Shown here: in pieces, positions 24,279 through 31,696 of the stretch
Layout of the letters: each line of letters opens with the position of its first letter
Position numbering within the stretch: the stretch's first letter is position 1
Origin: a virus
Length of the DNA: 41,946 bases
Virus record (IMG/VR): IMGVR_UViG_3300047472_000375
Span: 1 to 41,946 of that record
Direction: 5' to 3' (one strand)
Translations under genes and position numbers: made by a program
Notes under the pieces: generated by a model
The model's input: only the letters and a program-made list of their open reading frames with translations
Told to the model about the DNA's origin: nothing
The model's database searches: none

Positions 24279-25244
24279 TCAGCTCCAGTACGGCGCCTTG
24301 CGCCCGCTGCCCAGGTCCACCCAGCCGGCCGGCGCACCCAGCAGCGCGCTGCGGTCGCCGAACACGCGCGTGGGCAAGGCGTCCCCGGCATTGGTCGCCG
24401 GTGGCATGGTTGTCGTGGCGGACAGCGCGACGTACAGGCCATCAGGTTCCAGCGTTAGCGCGTTGCCCGACTGCGCCGACAGTTGCGCCCGCACCGGGTC
24501 CGTCAACGTGCCGGTGCCGACCACCCCGTCGTCGCTGACCACGCCGGCCAGCGCCGACAGATCGGCCGTCACGACCGAGCCGTCGGACGACGTGATCGTC
24601 AGCGTCTGCGTGATCGGGTTGTACGAGACCCCGGTGATCTTGACCGAGGCATCTGCCGCGGCTTCGGCGATGCAGGCGTTCATCGCCTCGCACAGGGAGT
24701 TCGCCAGCAGCGTCAGCGCGGTGTCCTTGGCGACGATGCGGTCGACCACCTGCAGCGCATTGACCTGCGGGTTCGGATACGCGCCTTCGAGGTCACCACC
24801 GGCTGGGCCGCACGGCGGCAAACAGGTCGGGGACTCGTCGCAGCAACCGCCCATGGTCAGGCTCTCCAGCAGGAACTCATGCGTCATCGAGGCACGGAAA
24901 TAGCGCACGTACGGCACGCCCGGCACCGCGCCGTCGAGCACGAAGCGGTACCGCCCCGGCGTGCCGATCGCGATCTGGTTGCAGCGCCGCGTCAGGGACA
25001 CCTGTTGCCCACGGCGCAGGTACGGGCTGACGTGCTCGCCCACACCGACCCCGTCGACCAGCTCGACCCGCACGCACTCGCCGGAGCCGAGATGGTGAGC
25101 GCGCACGATGATCGGCTCGTCGTCGACCTGGACGACGTTCGACACCTCGTCCGTGCTCGACGGGCCAAACAGCTCGTTGCCTTCATCCGTGGCGGTAAAC
25201 CCCGTGGCCGTCGTGCGCGGCGTCGTGCCCGCTTTCAGGGACAT
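24279..25244 (-). CDS. Tail-fibre-like multi-module protein C
   Basis: 321 aa. The first 130 residues match the whole of the neighbouring 136-aa protein (LFGPSSTDEVSNVVQVDDEP ... IGTPGRYRFVL ... VRYFRASMTHEFLLESL). A cysteine-rich link follows (GGCCDESPTCLPPCGP). Next is a helix with AMNACIAEAAADASV, then the YNPITQTLTITSSDGSVVTA module, GNALTLEPDGLYVA, and the C-terminal LPTRVFGDRSALLGAPAGW module ending PYWS. It therefore joins modules found separately in genes on both sides. The ribosome site is GAGGTGA. Confidence 0.68.
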   Translation of the reverse strand: MSLKAGTTPRTTATGFTATDEGNELFGPSSTDEVSNVVQVDDEPIIVRAHHLGSGECVRVELVDGVGVGEHVSPYLRRGQQVSLTRRCNQIAIGTPGRYRFVLDGAVPGVPYVRYFRASMTHEFLLESLTMGGCCDESPTCLPPCGPAGGDLEGAYPNPQVNALQVVDRIVAKDTALTLLANSLCEAMNACIAEAAADASVKITGVSYNPITQTLTITSSDGSVVTADLSALAGVVSDDGVVGTGTLTDPVRAQLSAQSGNALTLEPDGLYVALSATTTMPPATNAGDALPTRVFGDRSALLGAPAGWVDLGSGRKAPYWS

Positions 25245-25253
25245 GGCGTCACC

Positions 25254-25664
25254 TCACCAGTAGCGCAGGTACGCCGTCAGCCATTCGTGCGACATCGTCG
25301 CGGTGTGGTACCGGACCACCGCCAGCCCCACCGGCGGCGGCGCCCCGTCGTCGCGGTGTAGGACGAAGCGGTAGCGGCCCGGGATCGCGATCGGCAGGAC
25401 GTTGCGATAGTTGGTCAGGCACGCCTGCATGCCGTTGGGGCAGAACGGCGCGAAGTAGCGGCCGGCGCCCTCGCCGTCGACCATCTCCACCAGCACTACG
25501 TCGCCGTCGACCAGATTGAACGCACGCACCACAATCGGATCGTCGTCGATGGTGACGGCGTGCGAGACGTTGCTGTCGCTGGTCGGCCCGAACAGGGTGT
25601 TGGCGGGCTCGCTCTCGCCGGGCTGCCACGGACCGGACCGACCGACCTTGCTCTGCAGGGCCAT
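25254..25664 (-). CDS. Tail-fibre-associated protein D (single N-terminal module)
   Basis: 136 aa from ATG 25664, which shares its A with the preceding stop (TGATG). The whole protein corresponds to the first 130 residues of the 321-aa neighbour (LFGPTSDSNVSHAVTIDDDP; IAIPGRYRFVL; VRYHTATMSHEWLTAYLRYW). It is probably a beta-sandwich module, perhaps the attachment unit of the fibre. The start in the longer open frame (25733) would overlap the upstream gene and lose the alignment with the paralogue. Confidence 0.68.
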   Translation of the reverse strand: MALQSKVGRSGPWQPGESEPANTLFGPTSDSNVSHAVTIDDDPIVVRAFNLVDGDVVLVEMVDGEGAGRYFAPFCPNGMQACLTNYRNVLPIAIPGRYRFVLHRDDGAPPPVGLAVVRYHTATMSHEWLTAYLRYW

Positions 25665-25951
25665 CACGCGCTCCCAAACCCCGGCCGCAACTCGGCGGCA
25701 ATGGCGGCGTTGAGTCGCCGCTGCAAACTCCACTGCGCCTCGTCCTTCATCGGCACCACCAGGATCGGGTTGTGCCAGTACAAGGAGCGCCGGCCGTGCG
25801 GGCCAATGCCGCGGTCGTCATAGGTCAGGAAGCGCTGGCCGAACACGACCACGGCGTGGTCGTCGGCCGTGACGCTCTTGACCCGGCCATCGCCGTGCAA
25901 CAGGTCATACACGGCATCGCCCGGACCCACGTCGTACCCATCGAGCTTCAT
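25664..25951 (-). CDS. Small phage protein, possible KOW/SH3-like fold
   Basis: 95 aa. Starts MKLDGYDVGPGDAVYDLLHG, with GAGG upstream, followed by short strands GRVKSVTADDHAVVVFGQRF. That pattern of alternating strands with a Gly turn is typical of a small SH3/KOW-like barrel. The C-terminus is a helix (QWSLQRRLNAAIAAELR). No phage family is recognised. Position directly after portal suggests a head or packaging accessory role. Confidence 0.6.
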   Translation of the reverse strand: MKLDGYDVGPGDAVYDLLHGDGRVKSVTADDHAVVVFGQRFLTYDDRGIGPHGRRSLYWHNPILVVPMKDEAQWSLQRRLNAAIAAELRPGFGSA

Positions 25952-25958
25952 ATCAGCC

Positions 25959-27953
25959 TCAGATCTGGCTCTCGCCCATTGCCTGCTGCGCCGCGGCCTG
26001 ACGCCCATCCAATGGCGGTGGCGGCGTGCCAGGTTCCGTGGACGGCGGTACCTGCCCACCACCGGCACCAAACGCACCGACGATCTCCTGCTCCACCGCC
26101 GGGTCCGGGAAGAACTGACCGACGTCGAACCCCTGCTGGCGCAGCCACTCGCGCAGGATCACGCGCGCGCCCTGCCGCGGGATGTCGCCGGACTCCACGA
26201 ACGGTCGGATCACCTGCAGCGTCTCGATGCTGCGGGCCTGCGCCTGCTCCTTCTGCAGCAGGCCTTCGGCGCCCTTCGCCACGACCTGCGCGTCGGCTTT
26301 GAGGCTGTCGTCCGGGTCGTAGAGCATGTTGAACGTCCAGTACTGCGTGATCGTCGGCTCGATGCCATCCCGGTCCATATTCATGATTACGTTCTTGATG
26401 CCCTTGAGCGCGTTGCCGTACAGCAGCGACAACCCGCCCATGGTCGAACCGCCACTGCTGCCGGTGGACGTGTTGCCGTAGGTGTAGGCCGGAACGCCGC
26501 TGAAATCGTCGGCCAGCGCCATGAACCGATCGAACACGCGCATCAGCTCGCTGGCCAAGGATGGGGCGACCACGTAGCGGATCGCCGGGCCATTGCCGCT
26601 GTTCGACGGGCGCGTATAGAACACCCGCCACGGCGACAGCTCTTCGGGCTTGTCCTCCGCCTCGTCCAGGCGGTCGACGTCGATCTCGACCACCGGCCCG
26701 GACGCGTAGGCCATGTTGCGCAGCAGGGCGCGCGCGGCGGAGTTGGCACTGCGCTGGATGTCGCGGATCAGTTGCGGGATGCCCTCGCCCCAGAACTGGC
26801 CGGGCAGCTTGTTGAAGCTTGTGACACGGTACGGACGGCGGCCGAGGGGGTCGGGATTGAGCAACGCCCGGATCACCGTGTCGCCGATCAGCCAGGCGTT
26901 GCACTCGACCTGGGCCTCCGGGTCATCGGTGGCGATGCCCCACTCGCGCAGCACACTGCCCTGCACGCGGCCCCAGAAGTCGATGACGTCCAGGGTCTCG
27001 CCCGCGCCCCAGCTGTCGGTCTTCTCGCTGCGGGCGCGTTCGTCGTTGTCGTTGAGCCAGTCGCGGTAGCCGTGCTCGTACTCGCTGATGACCAGCCGGA
27101 TCGCCTGCTCGTCGAAGTGCGGCAAGCCGATGCAGTCGTACAGCTGCGCCTTGGTCAGGCGCATCACCTCGATCAGCGAATTCGCGTCCTGTGGTGTGGT
27201 GGCTTCCGGCGAGGGGTACAGGTCCAGCGGACTAACCCGCTCGCACACCAGCGCCGCCTCGTTGGTCGGCACCAGGGTGTTGCCGTCCCATTTGAGGTGG
27301 CGGCGGTGGCGCACCACCGGGCCCTTCAGCACACCACCGGGATAGGTGATGATGTCCGACTGCCATTGCTCGAAGATGCCCTTCCAGCCGCCCTGCGTCA
27401 TCTGGTCGTTGATCTTCTGCGTCATCCGGTCGCAGGCTTCGCTGGCAATGCGCTGCTGCTCGCGCAGCGCAGTCTGCTTCAACTCCTTGACCCGACGCTC
27501 GATCTGGATGCGGTCGACATAGCCGCGTGCCATCACCTCGCGCTGGACGAGTTCGGCGACCTGCAGGTTCAGATCGGCCGACAGCTCCGGCAGCGGCGTC
27601 GCCTGGATCGTCCACGGCTGATCGGCCGCGTTGACCAGCACGTCCTTGATCCACGACTCCGCGGCGCGGCACTTCAACCCGGTGAGGTTGATAAAGACGT
27701 CGATCGCACCGACCTTGGCCGCGTCGTCGGCGTCGTACTCGCCGTTGCGCTGGCGCGTGCACTCCAGCATCGCCTCGTGCACGCCGGTGTCGACCTTATG
27801 GTCGTGGTTGGCCTGCCAGCACTCTCGGATGTGCTGAGCCAGCTCGCTGATGGGCTTCGTGCGCTGCCGCTCCTTCTCGGCACGGAAGCGCGCACCGGGC
27901 GGTGGCAATGCCGCCACCACCGTTACCGTGTCTGGCAAGGCGGGCAGCGCCAC
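25959..27953 (-). CDS. Portal protein (large podoviral type)
   Basis: 664 aa from GTG 27953 with GAGGAG upstream. It forms the dodecameric ring through which DNA enters and leaves the head. Typical features: N-terminal helical wing (EKERQRTKPISELAQHIREC), a central region with the conserved-style LPGQFWGEGIPQLIRDIQRS (about 400-425), helical stem, and a Gln/Ala-rich C-terminus (AVEQEIVGAFGAGGGQVPPS) typical of barrel or disordered tails. Length and its position directly after the terminase support a P22-like portal. Confidence 0.85.
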   Translation of the reverse strand: MALPALPDTVTVVAALPPPGARFRAEKERQRTKPISELAQHIRECWQANHDHKVDTGVHEAMLECTRQRNGEYDADDAAKVGAIDVFINLTGLKCRAAESWIKDVLVNAADQPWTIQATPLPELSADLNLQVAELVQREVMARGYVDRIQIERRVKELKQTALREQQRIASEACDRMTQKINDQMTQGGWKGIFEQWQSDIITYPGGVLKGPVVRHRRHLKWDGNTLVPTNEAALVCERVSPLDLYPSPEATTPQDANSLIEVMRLTKAQLYDCIGLPHFDEQAIRLVISEYEHGYRDWLNDNDERARSEKTDSWGAGETLDVIDFWGRVQGSVLREWGIATDDPEAQVECNAWLIGDTVIRALLNPDPLGRRPYRVTSFNKLPGQFWGEGIPQLIRDIQRSANSAARALLRNMAYASGPVVEIDVDRLDEAEDKPEELSPWRVFYTRPSNSGNGPAIRYVVAPSLASELMRVFDRFMALADDFSGVPAYTYGNTSTGSSGGSTMGGLSLLYGNALKGIKNVIMNMDRDGIEPTITQYWTFNMLYDPDDSLKADAQVVAKGAEGLLQKEQAQARSIETLQVIRPFVESGDIPRQGARVILREWLRQQGFDVGQFFPDPAVEQEIVGAFGAGGGQVPPSTEPGTPPPPLDGRQAAAQQAMGESQI

Positions 27954-27963
27954 GGTGGACTCC

Positions 27964-29418
27964 TCAAACGATCAGCACATCGGGCGAATGCCGCGCCGAC
28001 CGCTCGGCTCGCGGCCAACGCACCGGCAGGTCCTTGATCCCGGACAGCGCGTCGAAGAAGTCGTCGTGGCGCCCGGCCGGGAACGCCAGGTATTCCTCGT
28101 CCACGAACTGCGCGACCAGCTCGCGCACCGAGCCCTCCGTGTCGGTCTTCCACAGCGTGTCCGGCAGCCACCAGCGGCTGGCCTCGAAATCCGGCGCCAG
28201 GCGCTCGATGCGCGCTTCCTTGGCACCCACCTCCGCCAGCGGTTGCACGGTGAAACGGTAGTTCTCCCGCGACTGCGCCTCGGTCATGTAGTCGAGGTCA
28301 GCTTCGGCGCCGATTTTCTTGTAGCCCGTGATGAGGGGTTTCCACTGCCGGTGCAGCGCGATCAGCGTCTCGGCGCGCTGCTTCAGGTTGAGGCGGTCGT
28401 AGACCGCGTCGATCAGGTAGTGGTTGCCGTCCACATGCAGGCCGACCACCACCATGGCGGTGAAGTCGCTGGTCTTCTTCTGCGTACGCGCCGGGTCGAC
28501 GATCACGTACCGGTTCATCGCCCACACCGCACGCATGACGTCCTTGCGGTCGTAGTGACGCAGCCAGTCCTTGCGGAACACGCCGCCGCCCGGCGGCGAC
28601 GGCCGGCCCTGGTACAGCGCCGTCCACTCGCGCGAGCCGACCGCGACCCGGATCTTGTCCAACGCGGCGACGCCGAACCGCTCCGGCACCAGTGCCGCAC
28701 CGGGCGCGCGCCCAAGCGCGTCGTTGTCCTCGGCGAGCGCCGGCAAGTGGATCACCGTCCAGTCCTCTTGGGCGTGCTCGTGTTGCAACCAGCCCGCCAA
28801 ATCGTCCTGGTGCCAGCGCGTGTGCATCACCACCAGTAGCGAGTCGGCCGACAGGCGTGGATACACCACCGCGCGGTACCAGTCCTGCACGTGCCGGCGG
28901 AATGCATCCGAATCGGCCTCGGCGCGCGATTTGAACGGGTCGTCGATGATGAATACTTTGGCCGGAAAGCCGGTGCCGCCGCCGCGGATGGTCACGCCCA
29001 GGTACTGACCGCCGGCCGTCGTGCGGAAGTCCGTCTTGGCCGTGCTGGCGCCGTCCAGCGCGCAGTCGGGAAACACCGCGCGGTGCACCGCGCCTGTCAC
29101 GTAGTGGCGTACCGCGCCGCCGTTGAGATCGACCAGATCGTCGCCGTAGCTGGCAGCGATGATCGGCCAGTGCGGAAATCGGCCGAGGATCCACGCCGGC
29201 AACAGGCGCGAGATCAGCAGCGATTTGCCGTGCTGCGGCGGGGCTTCCACGATGATGCGCCCCCGCCCCTCGCCCACCGCCCGCTCCAACACGCCCGCGA
29301 GGAAGCGGTGGAAGGCGTTGGGCCGATAGCTCCATTCCACCAGCAACCCGTAGAACACGAGGCTACGGCGTGCGACCGCCCCCGCTTCCCGTGCGTGCGG
29401 CTCAGTCTTCGAAGACAT
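27964..29418 (-). CDS. terL: Terminase large subunit
   Basis: 484 aa ATPase-nuclease that packages DNA into the prohead. Walker A APPQHGKS at 59-66; Walker B VFIIDDP at 155-161; the coupling region follows (VVMHTRWHQDDLAGWL). The C-terminal RNase H-like nuclease begins at RYVIVDPART, with the acidic pair later in the HDDFFDAL segment. Start at 29418 overlaps the small-subunit gene by 17 bp. Length is normal. The packaging mode (cos or pac) cannot be told from this sequence alone. Confidence 0.95.
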   Translation of the reverse strand: MSSKTEPHAREAGAVARRSLVFYGLLVEWSYRPNAFHRFLAGVLERAVGEGRGRIIVEAPPQHGKSLLISRLLPAWILGRFPHWPIIAASYGDDLVDLNGGAVRHYVTGAVHRAVFPDCALDGASTAKTDFRTTAGGQYLGVTIRGGGTGFPAKVFIIDDPFKSRAEADSDAFRRHVQDWYRAVVYPRLSADSLLVVMHTRWHQDDLAGWLQHEHAQEDWTVIHLPALAEDNDALGRAPGAALVPERFGVAALDKIRVAVGSREWTALYQGRPSPPGGGVFRKDWLRHYDRKDVMRAVWAMNRYVIVDPARTQKKTSDFTAMVVVGLHVDGNHYLIDAVYDRLNLKQRAETLIALHRQWKPLITGYKKIGAEADLDYMTEAQSRENYRFTVQPLAEVGAKEARIERLAPDFEASRWWLPDTLWKTDTEGSVRELVAQFVDEEYLAFPAGRHDDFFDALSGIKDLPVRWPRAERSARHSPDVLIV

Positions 29419-29827
29419 AGCCTCTCTGGATCAGCATCTCTCTGCCGATCCGCTCGAACACCTCGTCCGGAACCAGATCGGCCAGGTCCATCGCGGCCAC
29501 TGCGCCGCTGTGCTGGACAGTCAGCGCTTCGGTCGGGCGCCACCCGGCGCGGCACTGCAACCAGAACTTCGCCGCCGTGACGGCGGGCGCGCCCTTGCCC
29601 TTGGTCGCATGGGCGAACAGGCTTTGCGCGACCGCGGTGTTGGCCGTATCCGCGCCGAGCCGGATTTCCTGCCGGAACACGCGCCGCAAGGTCTTGCGAT
29701 CGATGGGTTTGCCGGTCTCCGGATTGATGATGCGCTCGCACAGGTGCAGTTGCGGCATGCCGCACGCCACGGCCAGCTCCACCTGCATCTTCTGCGCCGA
29801 TGTCGGTTCAAACCGGGCGCGCGCCAT
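29402..29827 (-). CDS. Terminase small subunit-like protein
   Basis: 141 aa. Start at 29827 (MARARFEPTSAQKMQVELAV) is preceded by AGGA; the longer open frame starting at 29968 has no ribosome site. A helix-turn-helix-type segment (MPQLHLCERIINPETGKPID then RKTLRRVFRQEI) fits the DNA-recognition part of small terminases. A helical middle (AVAQSLFAHATKGKG) follows. It is the first gene of the late operon and overlaps the large subunit, as expected. Confidence 0.78.
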   Translation of the reverse strand: MARARFEPTSAQKMQVELAVACGMPQLHLCERIINPETGKPIDRKTLRRVFRQEIRLGADTANTAVAQSLFAHATKGKGAPAVTAAKFWLQCRAGWRPTEALTVQHSGAVAAMDLADLVPDEVFERIGREMLIQRGYVFED

Positions 29828-29843
29828 AGCGAAGTTCCTGCGA

Positions 29844-29855
29844 AACACCGGTGTT
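29844..29855. promoter_or_regulatory. 12-bp perfect palindrome upstream of the terminase operon
   Basis: AACACCGGTGTT, 17 bases before the small terminase ATG. It may be a dimeric regulator site or a leader hairpin. The region between it and 29985 is the divergent control region for late minus-strand and plus-strand genes; I cannot define -35/-10 boxes in it. Confidence 0.4.
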
Positions 29856-29929
29856 GGGCCGGAGGGGAAATTGGGGCCCTTCGACCTGTCCGTGTCCTGT
29901 CTGGCGGCGCCATTCGGCAAGCATCGCGC

Positions 29930-29965
29930 TAGCCATTCCCTGCGACTCTCGCGTTCATGTGCCTC
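29930..29965 (+). promoter_or_regulatory. Repeated upstream element, degenerate copy 1
   Basis: Contains GCGTTCATGTGCC preceded by TGCGACTCTC, matching the 3' half of the two better copies at 30429 and 31323 with a one-base gap. GCGTTCATGT lies 25 bases before the ATG of the first plus-strand gene. Confidence 0.5.
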
Positions 29966-29985
29966 CATCCCAACCCGGAGTCACC

Positions 29986-30354
29986 ATGAAGTTCGCGCTG
30001 GATTCGATCGCCAACCTGTACCTGAACATCGTCACCCTGGAGTCGCGGGGCAACCGCAACCAGGACTTCCACGAACTCAGCATCGAGTCGCTGCGTGAGG
30101 TGCTCAGCGCGGCGTACTACGCCGGCTACAGCGCCGCCGTTCGCGCGCAGCGCGGCGCCGAGAGCGAGGTGCTGCCGACCGAGGTCCACACCGTCCTGGC
30201 CGAGCGATGGCTGCACACGGGCGCAGCCGAGCCCGCCGATGGCCCCGATGCGGAAACGTTTGTCACCGCGCCCATTCCCGAAATCGCACTGCTGCGTAAC
30301 CCGTGGCGCGAGGACGAAGCGGCCGACCTGCTGATTCCACTGGCCCTCATATAG
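29986..30354 (+). CDS. Small plus-strand phage protein, unknown function
   Basis: 122 aa, GGAG ribosome site. Helical N-terminal half (YLNIVTLESRGNRNQDFHEL, SLREVLSAAYYAGYSAAVRA); Ala/Pro/Glu-rich middle; hydrophobic C-terminus (LLIPLALI). No domain recognised. It is transcribed away from the terminase operon and belongs to a group of four small plus-strand genes, so it probably belongs to a different expression class from the virion genes. Confidence 0.7.
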   Translation: MKFALDSIANLYLNIVTLESRGNRNQDFHELSIESLREVLSAAYYAGYSAAVRAQRGAESEVLPTEVHTVLAERWLHTGAAEPADGPDAETFVTAPIPEIALLRNPWREDEAADLLIPLALI

Positions 30355-30428
30355 CGCTGCTTGGAACCGCGCAAATCGCCCGCAGAGTGAAGCTGTCTGT
30401 TCGTTGTCTGGTGAGGCAAACGGGCACC

Positions 30429-30467
30429 GAATCGACTTGGCTTCACCGCGAATCGAAGCGTTCATGT
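30429..30467 (+). repeat. Repeated 39-bp upstream element, copy 2
   Basis: Begins GAATCGACTTGGCTTC and ends GAAGCGTTCATGT; 34 of 39 bases match copy 3 at 31323. Includes the dyad GCTTC/GAAGC around a 10-base variable centre. It ends 31 bases before the ATG of the next gene. Likely a promoter, operator or leader RNA element. Confidence 0.7.
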
Positions 30468-30498
30468 GCCCACACCAACGCGGCCAACGGAGGCCCAC

Positions 30499-30732
30499 AT
30501 GAGCCAGCACCACGACCACCTGAAGGACTACCTCAGCGGCATCAAGCGCGTGCGCCCCAGCGAGCTGGAACAGCTCAGCCGCTTCCCAAACTGGCGCGAA
30601 CTGGCGCAGCGCGAACTGGAGCGTCGTGTCACCGACCTGATGCGGATGTTTGGTGACGGCCTGATCGAGGCCATCGCCCGCGGCGAAGTCGACGTCAACG
30701 CCACCATCGCCGAAGTGCTAGCCGCCAAGTGA
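30499..30732 (+). CDS. Small helical plus-strand phage protein
   Basis: 77 aa, GGAGG ribosome site. Highly charged and helical throughout (HLKDYLSGIKRVRPSELEQL; WRELAQRELERRVTDLMRMF). No domain recognised. It follows copy 2 of the repeated element. Its size and charge would fit a regulator or an inhibitor of a host protein; nothing more specific can be said. Confidence 0.65.
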   Translation: MSQHHDHLKDYLSGIKRVRPSELEQLSRFPNWRELAQRELERRVTDLMRMFGDGLIEAIARGEVDVNATIAEVLAAK

Positions 30733-30739
30733 TCTCGCA

Positions 30740-30764
30740 GCGCCCCGCGTGAAGCGGGGGGCGC
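30740..30764 (+). other. GC-rich hairpin between plus-strand genes
   Basis: GCGCCCCGC, five bases, GCGGGGGGCGC (two extra Gs bulged). It lies 8 bp after one stop and 17 bp before the next start. No T tract follows; it may stabilise or weakly terminate the upstream message. Confidence 0.4.
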
Positions 30765-30780
30765 CTCTCAGGAGCATCCC

Positions 30781-31308
30781 ATGAACGACGTTGCGCTGAC
30801 CGACACCCAACTGGCCGTGCTGATCGCGGCCGCCACACAAACCCAAGGACGGCTCGAACGCTTCCCTTCCAACGTGAACGGCGGTGCCCGCGCCAAAGTG
30901 GTGCGCGCCCTGTTGTTGGCCGATCTCGTCGTCGCCGACGGCGCTCACCACTGGCTGACCGATGCAGGCTACGCCGCCGTCGGGCTGGATCCGCCGTCCG
31001 CACCAGCCGCTTCGGAACCGGTCGACCCGGACGACGCCGTCGAGGAGGATCCGCCTGTCTCCACCACGCCCGCACCGCGCACCCGGGACAACAGCAAACA
31101 GGCGCAGATCCGGGCGCTGCTGGAACGCCCGGAGGGCGCCACGTTGGCGCAGATCTGCGAGGCGACTGGATGGCAAAAGCACACCGTGCGCGGCACCTTC
31201 GCCGGGGTGTTCAAGAAGAAGCTGCGGCTGAACCTCGTGTCCGAGAAGGTGCAAGGCGAGCGCGTGTACCGCATCGCTGCTGCGCCGCAACGGGCCACTC
31301 GTGATTGA
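30781..31308 (+). CDS. DUF3489-type protein with C-terminal winged-helix domain
   Basis: 175 aa, AGGAG ribosome site. The N-terminal 60 residues form a small helical domain (LTDTQLAVLIAAATQTQGRL, ARAKVVRALLLADLV). A Pro/Asp/Glu-rich linker follows. The C-terminal domain (SKQAQIRALLERPEGATLAQ, ICEATGWQKHTVRGTFAGV, KKLRLNLVSEKVQGERVYRI) matches the DUF3489 winged-helix pattern common in proteobacterial phages. Probably DNA binding; its target is unknown. It lies between two copies of the repeated element. Confidence 0.8.
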   Translation: MNDVALTDTQLAVLIAAATQTQGRLERFPSNVNGGARAKVVRALLLADLVVADGAHHWLTDAGYAAVGLDPPSAPAASEPVDPDDAVEEDPPVSTTPAPRTRDNSKQAQIRALLERPEGATLAQICEATGWQKHTVRGTFAGVFKKKLRLNLVSEKVQGERVYRIAAAPQRATRD

Positions 31309-31322
31309 GGAACACGCTCAAT

Positions 31323-31361
31323 GAATCGACTTGGCTTCGGTGCGAAGTGAAGCGTTCATGT
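31323..31361 (+). repeat. Repeated 39-bp upstream element, copy 3
   Basis: Same ends as copy 2 (GAATCGACTTGGCTTC ... GAAGCGTTCATGT), with the centre changed at five positions while the GCTTC/GAAGC arms are kept. It ends 26 bases before the ATG of the fourth plus-strand gene and begins 14 bases after the preceding stop. Confidence 0.7.
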
Positions 31362-31387
31362 CGCCACACCCACCACGGAGCCACACC

Positions 31388-31696
31388 ATGAACAACCCGC
31401 GCATCGTGAACGTCCATTTCGCCCGCAAGTCGGTCAACCTCGAAGCGGCCCTGCTCGACCACGACCGCAACATCGAGGCTGCCTGGATCGAAGCCAGGCA
31501 GCCGATGACGACCGCCGAGTACGACGCCTTCACCGCGTGTTTCCTCGCCGACCATGCCTGGCTGGCCGATCGCGGCGGGCTCAGCCCGAGCGGCCGCACG
31601 CGGGTGGTTGAAGTGAGCGCACCGAACCGCCAGACGCTCTACGTCAACCCGGAAGGCTACGGCTACGCTCGCTACGTGGGCATCGCCGCCGAGTGA
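31388..31696 (+). CDS. Small plus-strand phage protein, unknown function
   Basis: 102 aa from ATG 31388 (MNNPRIVNVHFARKSVNLEA), GGAG upstream. An in-frame ATG at 31358 inside the repeated element would add ten residues (MSPHPPRSHT). The sequence shows alternating strands and helices, ending ETLY-like strands (RQTLYVNPEGYGYARYVGIA). No family recognised. Its 3' end overlaps the convergent methylase gene by 25 bp. Confidence 0.65.
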   Translation: MNNPRIVNVHFARKSVNLEAALLDHDRNIEAAWIEARQPMTTAEYDAFTACFLADHAWLADRGGLSPSGRTRVVEVSAPNRQTLYVNPEGYGYARYVGIAAE

